NCBI GenBank assembly: GCA_030849965.1 | Contig: JAVDKL010000001.1 | Location: 2,462,554 to 2,526,553 of the forward strand | Length of the DNA stretch: 64,000 nt | Reading direction: 5' to 3' | Origin: Schauerella fraxinea | GTDB taxonomy: Bacteria; Pseudomonadota; Gammaproteobacteria; Burkholderiales; Burkholderiaceae_B | Shown: in pieces, positions 50,876 through 60,398 of the stretch | Layout of the letters: each line of letters opens with the position of its first letter | Position numbering within the stretch: the first letter of the stretch is position 1 | Translations under genes and position numbers: made by a program | Notes under the pieces: generated by a model | Seen by the model: the letters and a program-made list of their open reading frames with translations, nothing else | Database searches by the model: none | What the model was told of the DNA's origin: nothing

Positions 50876-52630
50876 TTAGACCAAGGCACCGCGCGTTGAG
50901 CCTGCCTCGTGATTGAGGCTATCCAAGGCGAGATCGACGAGCTCACCATATGCGGCACGCGCCGCCTGCTCACCGATGCACCCGTCCAGCAGATCGCGCG
51001 CCAGCGCGGCCACCGAACGCTCGGCGGGAACGCCCAAGCCTCCCGCACCTGACGTTTCAAGTCGCACGCTTTCACCCTGTTTGAGCGTCATGTTCGCTGT
51101 CTTGGACGACAGCACTTCTTCGCTGCCATCCGGCGCGAAGCGCACCAGTCGAGATTGACGGCCGTCGCCCCCGCCCAACACGCCCGTCGCCCGACCGACA
51201 GTGTGATTGTCGGAACGCGCAGAGAACACGATGCCATTGCCGCGCGCGGATATCTGCCGTGCGACCGCCATGCCGCCGCGCATGCGGCCTACGCCACCCG
51301 ACTCGGGCACGAAGGCGTATTCATCGACTTGCAGCGGGTATTCGTTCTCCAGCGCTTCGATCGGTAGATTGGACGAGTTGGTCATATGGACATGGATGCC
51401 GTCCATGCCGTCCATATCGAAGCGCGCACCCGCGCCGCCCGCCACCGTTTCGAGATAGACGAAGTCGCCCAAACGCCGTTCGAGTTTGCCGGAGAACACG
51501 ATTGCGGGGCACACGTCATTGCTCGACGCCATGATCCGCGATTCGGGCAACACGCCGCGAAACGCGCCGAAAATCGCGCCTGCCACTTTCTGTGCCGTGA
51601 GCGATCGCGCACCCACCGCCGCAGGGGGCAGCGGATTGACGATGGTGCCCACCGGCGCCACGATGTCCAACGGTTCGAACAGACCGGCATTGGCCGCGAG
51701 CTCCGGATCGAGCAACGCTTTCACCGCGTAGTACACGCATGCATTGAGCGCACTCACCGGCAAGTTCATGGCGCCACGGGCTTGCCCGCTGGACCCATTG
51801 AAATCGAACTTCAACCGGCCATCGGCCACCGTCACTTCAACATGGATCTCGACCGGCGCGCCCCCTGCGCCTAGTCCGTCGTCATCGAGCACGTTGACGA
51901 AACGGTATGTACCTGGCGTGAGTTCGGCAATGCGGCGCGTGAGCCGAATGCGTGTGTAGCGAATCACATCGTCCACGGCAGTCAGGGCGCGCGCCACGCC
52001 CATCTGGTTCAGCAAGCCCTTTACGGCATCGGCACCCCGCTTATTCGTGGCCACCTGCACTTTCAAGTCCAGCGTGCGTTCTTCGGGATCGCGGGTATTG
52101 TGGCTGATCAAGCGCAGCAGTTCTTCATCGAGCACACCTTCGCGCACGATGCGCACCACCGGAATGCGGATGCCCTCTTCGAACACCGTGCGCAACCCAC
52201 CTGCAATCGAGCCGGGCACGGAGCCGCCCACATCCGAGTGATGGCCCACGTTCGCCGCGAAAAACACCAGGCGGCCTTCATGGAACACCGGCGTCACGAT
52301 GTTGATATCGGGCAGATGGCTGCCACCGGCCAGGTAGGGATCGTTGCTGATGAACGCGTCGCCGTCCCGGATGCGATCGGCGGGATAGTGCGCCAGCACT
52401 GCCGCCATCGCGCCGTTGAGCGACCCCAGATGCAGCGGAATCTGCGTGCCCTGCGCCACAAGGCGGCCCTGGCTGTCGAACAGCGCCACTGAGCAATCCT
52501 TGCGTTCCTTGATGTTGGTCGAGAACGACGACCGCACCAGCGTGTTGTTCATGTCTTCGGTAATCGACAACAGCCGATTGGTGAAGACTTCCATTTCGAT
52601 CGGGTCGCGAATCGCGTCTTTGTCATTCAT
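50876..52630 (-). CDS. hyuB: Hydantoinase B / oxoprolinase beta subunit
   Basis: A 584-residue HyuB protein; ATG 52630 follows GAGGGAATACATC and a longer frame has no homology-like content. MEVFTNRLLSITEDMNNTLVRSSFSTNIKERKD is the classic start (given in parts: residues 13-45), with DPYLAGGSHLPD and VGHHSDVGGSVPGS further on. With HyuA it forms the ATP-dependent hydantoinase/oxoprolinase or N-methylhydantoinase. It lies 14 bases after the hyuA stop. The divergent N-carbamoylsarcosine-amidase-like gene hints at N-methylhydantoin as the substrate. Confidence 0.93.
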   Translation of the reverse strand: MNDKDAIRDPIEMEVFTNRLLSITEDMNNTLVRSSFSTNIKERKDCSVALFDSQGRLVAQGTQIPLHLGSLNGAMAAVLAHYPADRIRDGDAFISNDPYLAGGSHLPDINIVTPVFHEGRLVFFAANVGHHSDVGGSVPGSIAGGLRTVFEEGIRIPVVRIVREGVLDEELLRLISHNTRDPEERTLDLKVQVATNKRGADAVKGLLNQMGVARALTAVDDVIRYTRIRLTRRIAELTPGTYRFVNVLDDDGLGAGGAPVEIHVEVTVADGRLKFDFNGSSGQARGAMNLPVSALNACVYYAVKALLDPELAANAGLFEPLDIVAPVGTIVNPLPPAAVGARSLTAQKVAGAIFGAFRGVLPESRIMASSNDVCPAIVFSGKLERRLGDFVYLETVAGGAGARFDMDGMDGIHVHMTNSSNLPIEALENEYPLQVDEYAFVPESGGVGRMRGGMAVARQISARGNGIVFSARSDNHTVGRATGVLGGGDGRQSRLVRFAPDGSEEVLSSKTANMTLKQGESVRLETSGAGGLGVPAERSVAALARDLLDGCIGEQAARAAYGELVDLALDSLNHEAGSTRGALV

Positions 52631-52644
52631 GATGTATTCCCTCT

Positions 52645-54684
52645 TTATCCGGCGATGCGCACGACGATGTTGCCGTAGTCGTCGACGCGGGCATGCTGGC
52701 CGGGTGCGATTACGGTGGTCGAACTCATCTCTTCGAAAACGACGGGCCCCGCAAAGGCCGCCCCGCTGCCTAATCGGTCGCGGTCGTACACCGCCGTACT
52801 CAGCCAGCCATGCGCCGCACCGAAATAAATATCGCGCCACGAAACAGGCTCGGGCATCGCAGCGGCAGCCAATGTGGCCAACGGCGCCTTGATGACGGTG
52901 CCCACTGCCTTCACACGACAATTGATGATCTCGATGGCCCGATCGGGCACGTTGTAGCCGTACTCGCGAAGATGCGCATCGTGAAAGCCGGCATCGAACG
53001 CTTCAAAGTGCAGGGCGTCGATGCTCGGCATGGCCACTTGCACCTCGAAGTTCTGCCCCACATAGCGCGCGTCGATGACGGCCTCGTAAATCCGATCGGA
53101 CGCGACCACACCTTCCCGTGCCAACCAGGCTTCTGCGTCCGCTTTCAGACGCGCCATCTTTTCGATGATCCGCCCCCAGCCCGCCGCGTCGATCAACGCG
53201 ATATCGCTTTCGACGAAATCGAACGAAATATTGGTGAGCAACATGCCCCGCGCGCACATCGTGCCGGGCTCTTGCGGCACCACCACGACTGGAATGCCGC
53301 ACTCCCGTGCCACATCCATCGCGTGCAAGGGTCCCGCGCCGCCGAAGGCAAACAGCGCAAAGTTGGAGAGATCGTACCCACGCTCTGTGGACACCGACCG
53401 GATGGCTCGGCTCATATTGGCATTGGCGATGCGAATGATGCCTTCGGCCGCAGCTTCGAGCGTGAGACCAAGCGGCTTGGCGACCTTCTCCATCACGACC
53501 GTGCGCGCCGCCGCCGCATCCACAGTCATCTTGCCCTTGAGCAGGCTTTTGGGATTGAGCCGTTGCAAGGCAAACATCGCATCGGTAATCGTCGGCACCT
53601 CGCCGCCGCGACCGTAACCGACCGGTCCCGGCACCGCGCCTGCACTATGCGGGCCCACCTTCAGCGATCCTGTTTCGTCCAACCAGGCGATGCTGCCGCC
53701 GCCTGCGCCAATCACGTGAATATCGACCATCGGCGTTTTGACGGGATAACCGGCCACCTGCCGATTGGAGGTGAACATCGGCTTGCTCTCATGGATCAGC
53801 GAGACGTCGGTACTCGTGCCGCCCACATCGAAGGTCACGATCTCGGGAAACCCGGCGATGCGACCGACTACCGCGGCGCCAACCACGCCGGCCGCCGGCC
53901 CGGACAGGCAGGTGCGTACCGGATAGTGGCGCACGGTTTCGATCGACATCAACCCGCCATTGGAGTGAATGGTAAAGGGCTCAACAGCGATGCCGGCGGC
54001 AGAAACGCGGTCCAGGAAGCGCTGCAGATAGCGTTCCATTCGCGGTCCTACCGCAGCATTCAGCGCCGTCGTCGACAGCCGTTCATACTCGCGAAACTCC
54101 GGCAGCACGTCACTCGAAATACTGATGTAAACGTCGGGCAGCACTTCCCTGACGATGTCGCGCGCACGCTGCTCATGAACGGGGTTGCGATAGGAATGCA
54201 GAAAGCAGATCGCGATCGCCTCCACGCCTGCTTCGTGCAGATATTCGGCTGCCGCGCGCACTTCATCTTCGTTCAGTACCGTTTGCACGTTGCCTTTGGC
54301 GTCCACGCGTTCAGCCACCTCACGGCGCAGCGCGCGCGGCACCAAGGTGGGGGGCTTGATCACGCTGTAATCGTAAAGATGCGGCCGCACCTGGCGGCCG
54401 ATCTCAAGCACATCGCGAAAGCCGCGCGTTGTGATCAGGCCGCATACCGCGCCTTTGCGTTCGATGATCAAATTGGTGGCGACAGTGGTGCCGTGACCGA
54501 TATGGCTGATATCGGCCGGGGCGATCGCATGCGCCGCCATCAGGCCCTGAATGCCGTTATTGATGGCCTCCGACGGATCGTGCGGCGTCGACGGCACTTT
54601 GAAGAACGCGACGCTGCCGCTCTGCTCGTTCACCAGCGTGAAGTCCGTGAACGTGCCGCCGACGTCGATACCGATTCGATACAT
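52645..54684 (-). CDS. hyuA: Hydantoinase A / oxoprolinase alpha subunit
   Basis: A 679-residue HyuA protein, start ATG 54684 after AAGGGGCAAAG. IGIDVGGTFTDFTLV at about 4-18 is the ATP-binding N-terminus, HIGHGTTVATNLIIERKGA near 70-88, and the HyuA C-terminal beta domain ends in GNIVVRI. The A subunit binds ATP and B provides the other half of the active site (family knowledge). Candidates are 5-oxoproline, hydantoins or N-methylhydantoin; acetone carboxylase is less likely without a gamma subunit. It is divergent from the amidase gene at 54957. Confidence 0.93.
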   Translation of the reverse strand: MYRIGIDVGGTFTDFTLVNEQSGSVAFFKVPSTPHDPSEAINNGIQGLMAAHAIAPADISHIGHGTTVATNLIIERKGAVCGLITTRGFRDVLEIGRQVRPHLYDYSVIKPPTLVPRALRREVAERVDAKGNVQTVLNEDEVRAAAEYLHEAGVEAIAICFLHSYRNPVHEQRARDIVREVLPDVYISISSDVLPEFREYERLSTTALNAAVGPRMERYLQRFLDRVSAAGIAVEPFTIHSNGGLMSIETVRHYPVRTCLSGPAAGVVGAAVVGRIAGFPEIVTFDVGGTSTDVSLIHESKPMFTSNRQVAGYPVKTPMVDIHVIGAGGGSIAWLDETGSLKVGPHSAGAVPGPVGYGRGGEVPTITDAMFALQRLNPKSLLKGKMTVDAAAARTVVMEKVAKPLGLTLEAAAEGIIRIANANMSRAIRSVSTERGYDLSNFALFAFGGAGPLHAMDVARECGIPVVVVPQEPGTMCARGMLLTNISFDFVESDIALIDAAGWGRIIEKMARLKADAEAWLAREGVVASDRIYEAVIDARYVGQNFEVQVAMPSIDALHFEAFDAGFHDAHLREYGYNVPDRAIEIINCRVKAVGTVIKAPLATLAAAAMPEPVSWRDIYFGAAHGWLSTAVYDRDRLGSGAAFAGPVVFEEMSSTTVIAPGQHARVDDYGNIVVRIAG

Positions 54685-54755
54685 GTGCTTTGCCCCTTGT
54701 GGCGTAATGCGTGACAAGGGACAAATGGTAGGGGCCGTGTTGTCCTGCCGGAAGA

Positions 54756-54799
54756 TGTCCGACGCTTATGCCGGTATATGTCGACGCTTATAAGCCGGT
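54756..54799. repeat. Direct repeats in the hyuA-amidase divergent promoter
   Basis: TGTCCGACGCTTATGCCGGT (54756-54775) and TGTCGACGCTTATAAGCCGG (54779-54798) are near copies, differing by small insertions; the second contains the palindrome GCTTATAAGC. They lie 72-115 bases upstream of hyuA and about 160 bases before the amidase gene. The spacing of 23 bases (about two helical turns) suits cooperative regulator binding. Function inferred. Confidence 0.6.
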
Positions 54800-54956
54800 C
54801 TCGACAACCCGTGGCATCGGCCCCCAGGCAATATATAGTGGAGTGGTTGTCCAGACGATGTGGGAGGCATGCCCCGCAGTCAGTTCGCGCGACGGAGTAG
54901 CTCCTGCATCGATCACTGATTCAGCCGGAAGACCGGTCAAAACAAGGGGAAGTGCA

Positions 54957-55595
54957 ATGGATAGTTATACCGAACGCAGCTTTGGCGCAATCGAGCGCGG
55001 CGTGACTGGCAAGATCGGCATCGCGGTCGTGGACTTTCAGTTGGCGTTTACCGACGCCCGCTTTCCGATGGGCGGCGCCGCCTTGGTAGAACGCGCTGTC
55101 ATCAACAGCGCGCGTCTGCTCGAGGTTGCACGGGCGAACAACATCCCTGTCGTTTCGTGCTACACGGCATACAACAACCCACGAGAAATACCGCCCTGGA
55201 AGATACGCGAACTACATGAATCGTTCAGTATCGGCGATCCCGGGAATGCCCTCGATCCACGCATCGAGGACACCGCTTACGACGTCATCCTGCGTAAAAC
55301 CGCACCCTCGATCTTCTTTCAGACCTCAGCGGCCCTCGTGTTTACCAAAGCCGCCGTCGAAACAGTGGTTATCGTGGGCTGCAATACCAGCGGTTGCGTA
55401 CGCGCCTCGGTCAATGACGCGTTCTCCCACGGCTTTCATGTGGTGGTTCCCGAGGACTGCTCAGGAGATGTGGAGGAAGGTCCTCATCGCGACAACCTCC
55501 GTGATGTGGGGCGCCGCTATGCCGACATCATGATGGCCGATGACATCATTGACGCCATATTGACCAACCGAGCGCTGCAACGCTCGGTCGCCTAA
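54957..55595 (+). CDS. Isochorismatase-family amidohydrolase, N-carbamoylsarcosine amidase-like
   Basis: A 212-residue cysteine hydrolase; ATG 54957 follows AAGGGGAAGTGCA, and the longer frame (63 extra codons) lacks conserved sequence. The catalytic triad is Asp26 (VVDFQLAFTD), Lys114 (LRKTAPS) and Cys147 (GCNTSGCVRAS). The stretch GCNTSGCVRASVNDAFSHGF and the D-x-PHRDNLRD tail match N-carbamoylsarcosine amidases more than nicotinamidases (family knowledge). It would release ammonia and CO2 from N-carbamoylsarcosine produced by HyuAB. It is divergent from hyuA, forming a probable pathway. Confidence 0.88.
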   Translation: MDSYTERSFGAIERGVTGKIGIAVVDFQLAFTDARFPMGGAALVERAVINSARLLEVARANNIPVVSCYTAYNNPREIPPWKIRELHESFSIGDPGNALDPRIEDTAYDVILRKTAPSIFFQTSAALVFTKAAVETVVIVGCNTSGCVRASVNDAFSHGFHVVVPEDCSGDVEEGPHRDNLRDVGRRYADIMMADDIIDAILTNRALQRSVA

Positions 55596-55617
55596 ATACC
55601 GCCGCATCGACAAGCCC

Positions 55618-56271
55618 TTAAAACTTCGGAATGCGTAGCGTGCGGCTGATCATCAACGTGCCGGAGAGCACGAACAGCAGGCTCAGCGGATGCAAATCCC
55701 AGGGGCCGATCGCCATGCTGCCACCCCACAGCGCTTCGCCCAACCGGCCTTGCCAAGCCGCCAGTGCCAGTACGCCCGTGATGACCACACTGGTCGGAAT
55801 CGGCGTGCCTTCGAAGTAGCTCACCTTGCCGCTTTCACCCGACATCGACTCGGCCGTGACGTTGTAGCGCGCCAATCGGCTCACGCCGCAGCACACGAAA
55901 TAGATCATGCCGACCACATCCCAGCCACCATGCATGCCCGCAGCGAACCCGAGCGCGGCCGGTGCGACGCCAAACGAAATCACATCAGCCAACGAATCGA
56001 GCTCGCGGCCCAACGCCGAGTGCTGCTGGCGCCACCGTGCGATGCGTCCATCGAGCACATCGAATGCGAAGGCGGCAGGCGCCATCACGGCAGCCGCCAA
56101 AAAGTGCTGCGGATTTTGAGTGACCAGATAAACCATCGCCAGAAACACGCCGGCCACGCCGCAGGCGGCATTGCCCAGCGTAAAGAAATCCGCGAGGTGA
56201 AACTCGCGGATCATCGAAAAGTGACGGCGGCGCGGTTTTTCCTGCACCTCGGCGCTGTGTTCGGATGGCAT
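55618..56271 (-). CDS. pssA: CDP-diacylglycerol--serine O-phosphatidyltransferase
   Basis: A 217-residue CDP-alcohol phosphatidyltransferase; the ATG at 56271 has a textbook ribosome site AAGGAGTAGTT. The motif D-x2-DG-x2-AR-x8-G-x3-D-x3-D is complete: Asp71, Asp74-Gly75, Ala-Arg 78-79, Gly88, Asp92, Asp96. About six membrane helices. It makes phosphatidylserine for phosphatidylethanolamine synthesis. PssA of this subclass is a core enzyme; the gene stands alone here. Confidence 0.9.
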   Translation of the reverse strand: MPSEHSAEVQEKPRRRHFSMIREFHLADFFTLGNAACGVAGVFLAMVYLVTQNPQHFLAAAVMAPAAFAFDVLDGRIARWRQQHSALGRELDSLADVISFGVAPAALGFAAGMHGGWDVVGMIYFVCCGVSRLARYNVTAESMSGESGKVSYFEGTPIPTSVVITGVLALAAWQGRLGEALWGGSMAIGPWDLHPLSLLFVLSGTLMISRTLRIPKF

Positions 56272-56397
56272 AACTACTCCTTGAATACGTCGATCTGAAT
56301 GCGTCGATCCCGTAGCGGGTTCGACGATAGCTTGCACGTCGCGTGCCTTGACTGTCGGCATTCAGCATTGGGAAACAAAATGCGTCGCCCCGACGCG

Positions 56398-57375
56398 CTA
56401 GCGCGAGACGAGTTCGACCCAATAACGTGTCACGTAGCGCGTCCGAATCGGGTAAGTGGTTTGCAGCGTGCCCAACACCCGGTCGGTGTCCTCAACCGGG
56501 AAAACACCCGTCACCTTCAGGTCGGCGACATCAGCGGCACAGCGCACCACACCGCGGCGATAGCGGGTGAGTTCGGCCGCCACATCATGCAGTTGCATAT
56601 CCTGGGCAATCAGGAGGCCATGCGTCCAGGCCAGCACGCGGTTGTCGGCCGGCACCGGCGGCGTATCGTCCACCCCGGGGCCAAATGTGGTTTGCCATCC
56701 CCCCAGCAGCATGCGCGATCCTGCCGCACCCGGGCGTTTGTCTACCAGGGTGGCGGATCCCGACAGGACCGCGACTCGAGTGCGGCCCTCGTCCTGCCGT
56801 ACGGCGAAATGACTGCTGGCGGCATCGATCTGCCCCTGTGCCGTCACGACGACAAAGGGACGAGCCGCCAAGGCGCGATCGGGTGCGACGCGAACGCTGA
56901 TTTCACCGCGCGTGAGCAAGATCGTGCGGCGCGTGGCATCGAAACGCACATCCACTGACGTATCGGTATTGAGGATCAGCACGCTACCGTCCTGCAGCAC
57001 GACCTCGCGGCGCGCGCCTACGCCCGTGTGGTAATCGGCGAGCCACTCGCGCCAAGGCAACACGTAGCTCCCACCCACGCCAGCCGCACCGACCAGGGCG
57101 ACGCCGAGCGCGGCGCGGCCGAGCCATTGACGGCGCGTAAGGCGGGGAGCGGCACTTTCCTGTTCGAAATAGGCGCCCGAGCGCTGCGCGTACACCTGCA
57201 GCATGCGCTCGGCAGCGTCGCCCGCTGCGCGATGAGCAGGACTTTGGTCACGCCAAGCTTCGAATGCCCGCCGACGGGGCGACCCCGGATAACCGGTCTC
57301 GAGCGGCACCATACCGGCCGCTTCGATCAGCAGCGCTTCTTCTGCCTGAAGGTCAGGCCGGTCGCTCGCAGTCAT
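56398..57375 (-). CDS. FecR-family anti-sigma/sensor protein, orphan
   Basis: A 325-residue FecR-like protein starting at ATG 57375. An N-terminal DUF4880-type cytoplasmic region (RRRAFEAWRDQSPAHRAAGDAAERM, about 33-57) precedes a membrane segment near 82-103 (AALGVALVGAAGVGGSYVLP), and the FecR periplasmic domain (DGSVLILNTDTSVDVRFDATRR) follows. FecR normally works with an ECF sigma factor (FecI) upstream and a TonB receptor downstream. Neither is present here: the neighbours are pssA and a nucleotidase. The 270 bases upstream (57376-57645) contain no sigma gene that I can see. It may be an isolated survivor or act with a distant partner. Confidence 0.82.
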   Translation of the reverse strand: MTASDRPDLQAEEALLIEAAGMVPLETGYPGSPRRRAFEAWRDQSPAHRAAGDAAERMLQVYAQRSGAYFEQESAAPRLTRRQWLGRAALGVALVGAAGVGGSYVLPWREWLADYHTGVGARREVVLQDGSVLILNTDTSVDVRFDATRRTILLTRGEISVRVAPDRALAARPFVVVTAQGQIDAASSHFAVRQDEGRTRVAVLSGSATLVDKRPGAAGSRMLLGGWQTTFGPGVDDTPPVPADNRVLAWTHGLLIAQDMQLHDVAAELTRYRRGVVRCAADVADLKVTGVFPVEDTDRVLGTLQTTYPIRTRYVTRYWVELVSR

Positions 57376-57645
57376 CGCTATGTAAACCAAAAAGAGGGCG
57401 TACAGCAGCGGCGCGCATGCCTCTGCTGGAGTAACAAAATGGAACAATTTTGATTCTAAACGTTCTAGGTGCCAAATGCACGCACTCTGTGGCGATCGTG
57501 CTGCATTGGGTGCCGAACCCCACGATATGTGGCCGCGACCCGCGTCGGTTGTGGCGCCGACTTCGTCCAAGCACGCCGCACACGAGCTCAAGCCGGAGAC
57601 AACGGTTTAGTAAGATCGCAGCCTCCCCTCACTGCAGGCACCGCC

Positions 57646-58206
57646 ATGTTGATCTTGTTGGACCAGGACGGCGTTCTCGCCGATTTCGAGCATGCTTTTC
57701 TTTCGGCGTGGGCGACCCGTTATCCCGAGATCGCGCCTGTCGCGTATGAGGATCGGCGATCGTTCAAGATTCTGGAGGATTACCCCGAAGCCCTACGCGG
57801 CAAGGCCGAGGCGCTTTACACCGCGCCAGGCTTCATCCGGGATCTCCCGCCGGTGCCGGGCGCAGTCGACGCCTTCCATGCCTTGCTGGCGATGGGTTGG
57901 GATGTGCGTATCTGCACCTCGCCGCTCACGCAATACGAGAATTGCGTGGCGGAAAAGTATCATTGGGTTGAACGCCATCTGGGCCGCGATGCGACCCAAC
58001 GCATGATCCTCACCCGCGACAAAACGCTGGTGCGCGGCGACCTCATCATCGACGATAAACCGCGCATCGAAGGCGCGGTGAAGCCGTCCTGGCGGCACAT
58101 CGTTTATGACGCGCCCTACAACCGTGAGGTGACCGAAGCGCCACGGCTGACGTGGCAGAACTGGCGCAATGTGCTGGCCGGCGAGCTGTATCGCGGCGAC
58201 TACTGA
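57646..58206 (+). CDS. 5'(3')-deoxyribonucleotidase (HAD superfamily)
   Basis: A 186-residue HAD phosphatase; ATG 57646 is the first start inside the conserved domain. The nucleophile motif LLDQDGVLADFE (Asp7 and Asp9) is characteristic of 5'-nucleotidase, deoxy (NT5C) enzymes. ICTSPLTQYENCV is motif II with Thr/Ser and LIIDDKPRIEG motif IV with two Asp. It dephosphorylates deoxynucleoside monophosphates. A bidirectional terminator follows before ilvD. Confidence 0.88.
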   Translation: MLILLDQDGVLADFEHAFLSAWATRYPEIAPVAYEDRRSFKILEDYPEALRGKAEALYTAPGFIRDLPPVPGAVDAFHALLAMGWDVRICTSPLTQYENCVAEKYHWVERHLGRDATQRMILTRDKTLVRGDLIIDDKPRIEGAVKPSWRHIVYDAPYNREVTEAPRLTWQNWRNVLAGELYRGDY

Positions 58207-58311
58207 AGCGATGAATGGCTGCGCGCGGATGTTGGCGCATGGTTCTCAGGCTCGCTTTCAACGGGCCGCGCCGCTCGGTCGTGGCCTCGGTGGGTTATCG
58301 CTGGTGATGAA

Positions 58312-58340
58312 AAAAGGGTGGCGCATGGCCACCCTTTTGT
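58312..58340. terminator. Bidirectional rho-independent terminator
   Basis: AAAAGGGTGGC and GCCACCCTTTT form an 11-pair stem with a five-base loop; T-run on both strands. It separates the nucleotidase (plus) from the convergent ilvD (minus, ending at 58380). Confidence 0.9.
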
Positions 58341-58379
58341 TCGCATGCATCCGCGGGCGCCGTGCGGCCCCGCCGCAAT

Positions 58380-60242
58380 CTATCGGCGTTTGAGTTGCGA
58401 CACGTCGCGCACGGCACCGCGATCGGCACTGGTGGCCAATGCGGCATACGCCTGCAACGCTTGCGACACATAGCGCTCACGACCGATCGGCTGCCACGCA
58501 TCGGCACCGCGCGCCACCATCGCTGCCCGGCGCGCCGCCAACGTGGCGTCGTCCACGCCCAATGCGATGCGGCGGTTGGGGATGTCGATATCGATGGCAT
58601 CGCCATCTTCCACCAGCCCGATCGTGCCACCTTCGGCCGCTTCCGGGGAGGCGTGACCGATCACCAGGCCCGACGAACCGCCGGAGAAACGCCCGTCGGT
58701 AAACAGCGCGCATTGCTTGCCCAAGCCCTTGGACTTGAGATACGACGTGGGATACAGCATCTCCTGCATGCCGGGGCCACCCTTGGGGCCCTCATAGCGA
58801 ATGATGACCACGTCACCCGGTTGCACCACGTCGCCCAGAATGGCTTCCACTGCGTCGTCCTGGCTTTCGAATACCCGCGCACGCCCACTGAATACCCACT
58901 GGCTTTCGTCCACGCCGGCCGTTTTCACGATGCAGCCCTTTTCGGCGATATTGCCGTACAGCACAGCCAGGCCGCCATCTTTCGAATACGCGTTGGGCAC
59001 GCTGCGGATGCAGCCTTCCGTGCGGTCGAGATCGAGCGTGAGGAACGTTTGGTCCTGACTGAATGCAACTTGTGTGGGCACGCCGCCAGGCGCCGCACGA
59101 TAGAACTTCTGCGCGGCTTCGCCGGCGCCGCCGTTGATGTCCCAAGCGGCGATCGCGCCACCCAGCGTGCCGCTGTGCACGTTGCCTGTTTCCAGATCGA
59201 GCAAGCCGGCACGACCCAGTTCGCCCAGGATGCCGATCACGCCGCCGGCGCGATGCACGTCTTCGATATGGAACTTGTCGGTGAGCGGCGCAGCTTTGCA
59301 CAGGCAAGGCACATTGCGCGAAATGCGATCGATGTCAGACATGGTGAAGTCCACACCCGCTTCTTGCGCGGCCGCCAGCAAATGCAGCACGGTATTGGTC
59401 GAGCCGCCCATCGCCACGTCCAGCGTCATCGCGTTTTCGAACGCCGAGCGCGATGCGATATTGCGCGGCAATACCGACGCGTCGTCCTGCTCGTAATAGC
59501 GTTTGCACAACTCCACGACCAGCGAGCCTGCGCGTTCGAACAACCCGCGGCGCCAGGCGTGCGTGGCCACGATCGTGCCGTTACCCGGCAATGCCAGGCC
59601 CAACGCCTCGGTCAGGCAGTTCATCGAATTGGCCGTGAACATACCGGAACAGGAACCGCACGTGGGGCAGGCGCTGCGTTCGACCGCTTCGACCTCGGCA
59701 TCGCTGACCTTGGGGTCGGCGGCCTTGATCATGGCGTCGATCAGATCGATCTTGGCGATCACTTGTCCGTCGACGGGCGACTTGACCTTGCCGGCCTCCA
59801 TCGGGCCGCCCGACACGAACACGACGGGAATGTTCAGGCGCATGGCGGCCATCAACATGCCCGGGGTGATCTTGTCGCAGTTCGAGATGCACACCATGGC
59901 GTCGGCGCAATGCGCGTTGACCATGTACTCCACCGAATCGGCGATGAGTTCGCGCGAGGGCAACGAGTACAGCATGCCGCCGTGGCCCATCGCGATGCCG
60001 TCGTCCACGGCGATGGTGTTGAATTCCTTGGCTACGCCGCCGGCCGCTTCGATCTGCTTGGCCACCAACGCGCCCAGGTCGCGCAGATGCACGTGGCCCG
60101 GCACGAATTGCGTGAACGAATTGACCACGGCAATGATGGGTTTGCCGAAGTCGCCGTCCGTCATGCCGGTGGCGCGCCAGAGAGCGCGGGCGCCGGCCAT
60201 GTTGCGGCCATGGGTAGTCGTGCGTGATCGATAGTGCGGCAT
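58380..60242 (-). CDS. ilvD: Dihydroxy-acid dehydratase
   Basis: A 620-residue IlvD, the standard length for the E. coli-type enzyme. [20 protein letters not shown] (residues 1-20) is the classic start, cluster Cys residues occur in SNCDKITPG and [18 protein letters not shown], and the C-terminus has [22 protein letters not shown]. It converts 2,3-dihydroxy-isovalerate and -3-methylvalerate to the branched-chain keto acids for Val/Ile/Leu. The gene is monocistronic here. The sugar-acid dehydratase paralogues of this family lack this exact start, so the call is firm. Confidence 0.97.
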   Translation of the reverse strand: MPHYRSRTTTHGRNMAGARALWRATGMTDGDFGKPIIAVVNSFTQFVPGHVHLRDLGALVAKQIEAAGGVAKEFNTIAVDDGIAMGHGGMLYSLPSRELIADSVEYMVNAHCADAMVCISNCDKITPGMLMAAMRLNIPVVFVSGGPMEAGKVKSPVDGQVIAKIDLIDAMIKAADPKVSDAEVEAVERSACPTCGSCSGMFTANSMNCLTEALGLALPGNGTIVATHAWRRGLFERAGSLVVELCKRYYEQDDASVLPRNIASRSAFENAMTLDVAMGGSTNTVLHLLAAAQEAGVDFTMSDIDRISRNVPCLCKAAPLTDKFHIEDVHRAGGVIGILGELGRAGLLDLETGNVHSGTLGGAIAAWDINGGAGEAAQKFYRAAPGGVPTQVAFSQDQTFLTLDLDRTEGCIRSVPNAYSKDGGLAVLYGNIAEKGCIVKTAGVDESQWVFSGRARVFESQDDAVEAILGDVVQPGDVVIIRYEGPKGGPGMQEMLYPTSYLKSKGLGKQCALFTDGRFSGGSSGLVIGHASPEAAEGGTIGLVEDGDAIDIDIPNRRIALGVDDATLAARRAAMVARGADAWQPIGRERYVSQALQAYAALATSADRGAVRDVSQLKRR

Positions 60243-60398
60243 GATGGTCTGAGAAGCGGGAAAGTCGCGGGTGGAAAACCCGACATGATAGTGCGGCTTG
60301 ACGCCGGACGCACATCGGCCTTGAAATGGCGGTCGGCTTCCGTTTTACAGCGCGCTTTTCGGAATCCCTTCTTCGCTCCCCTTTTCAGTTGTCTGTGA

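Noticed and set aside
58362-60227. A 621-codon plus-strand frame opposite ilvD
   Set aside because: Its composition (His/Arg/Gly-rich) is that of an antisense shadow of a high-G+C gene; ilvD is certain.
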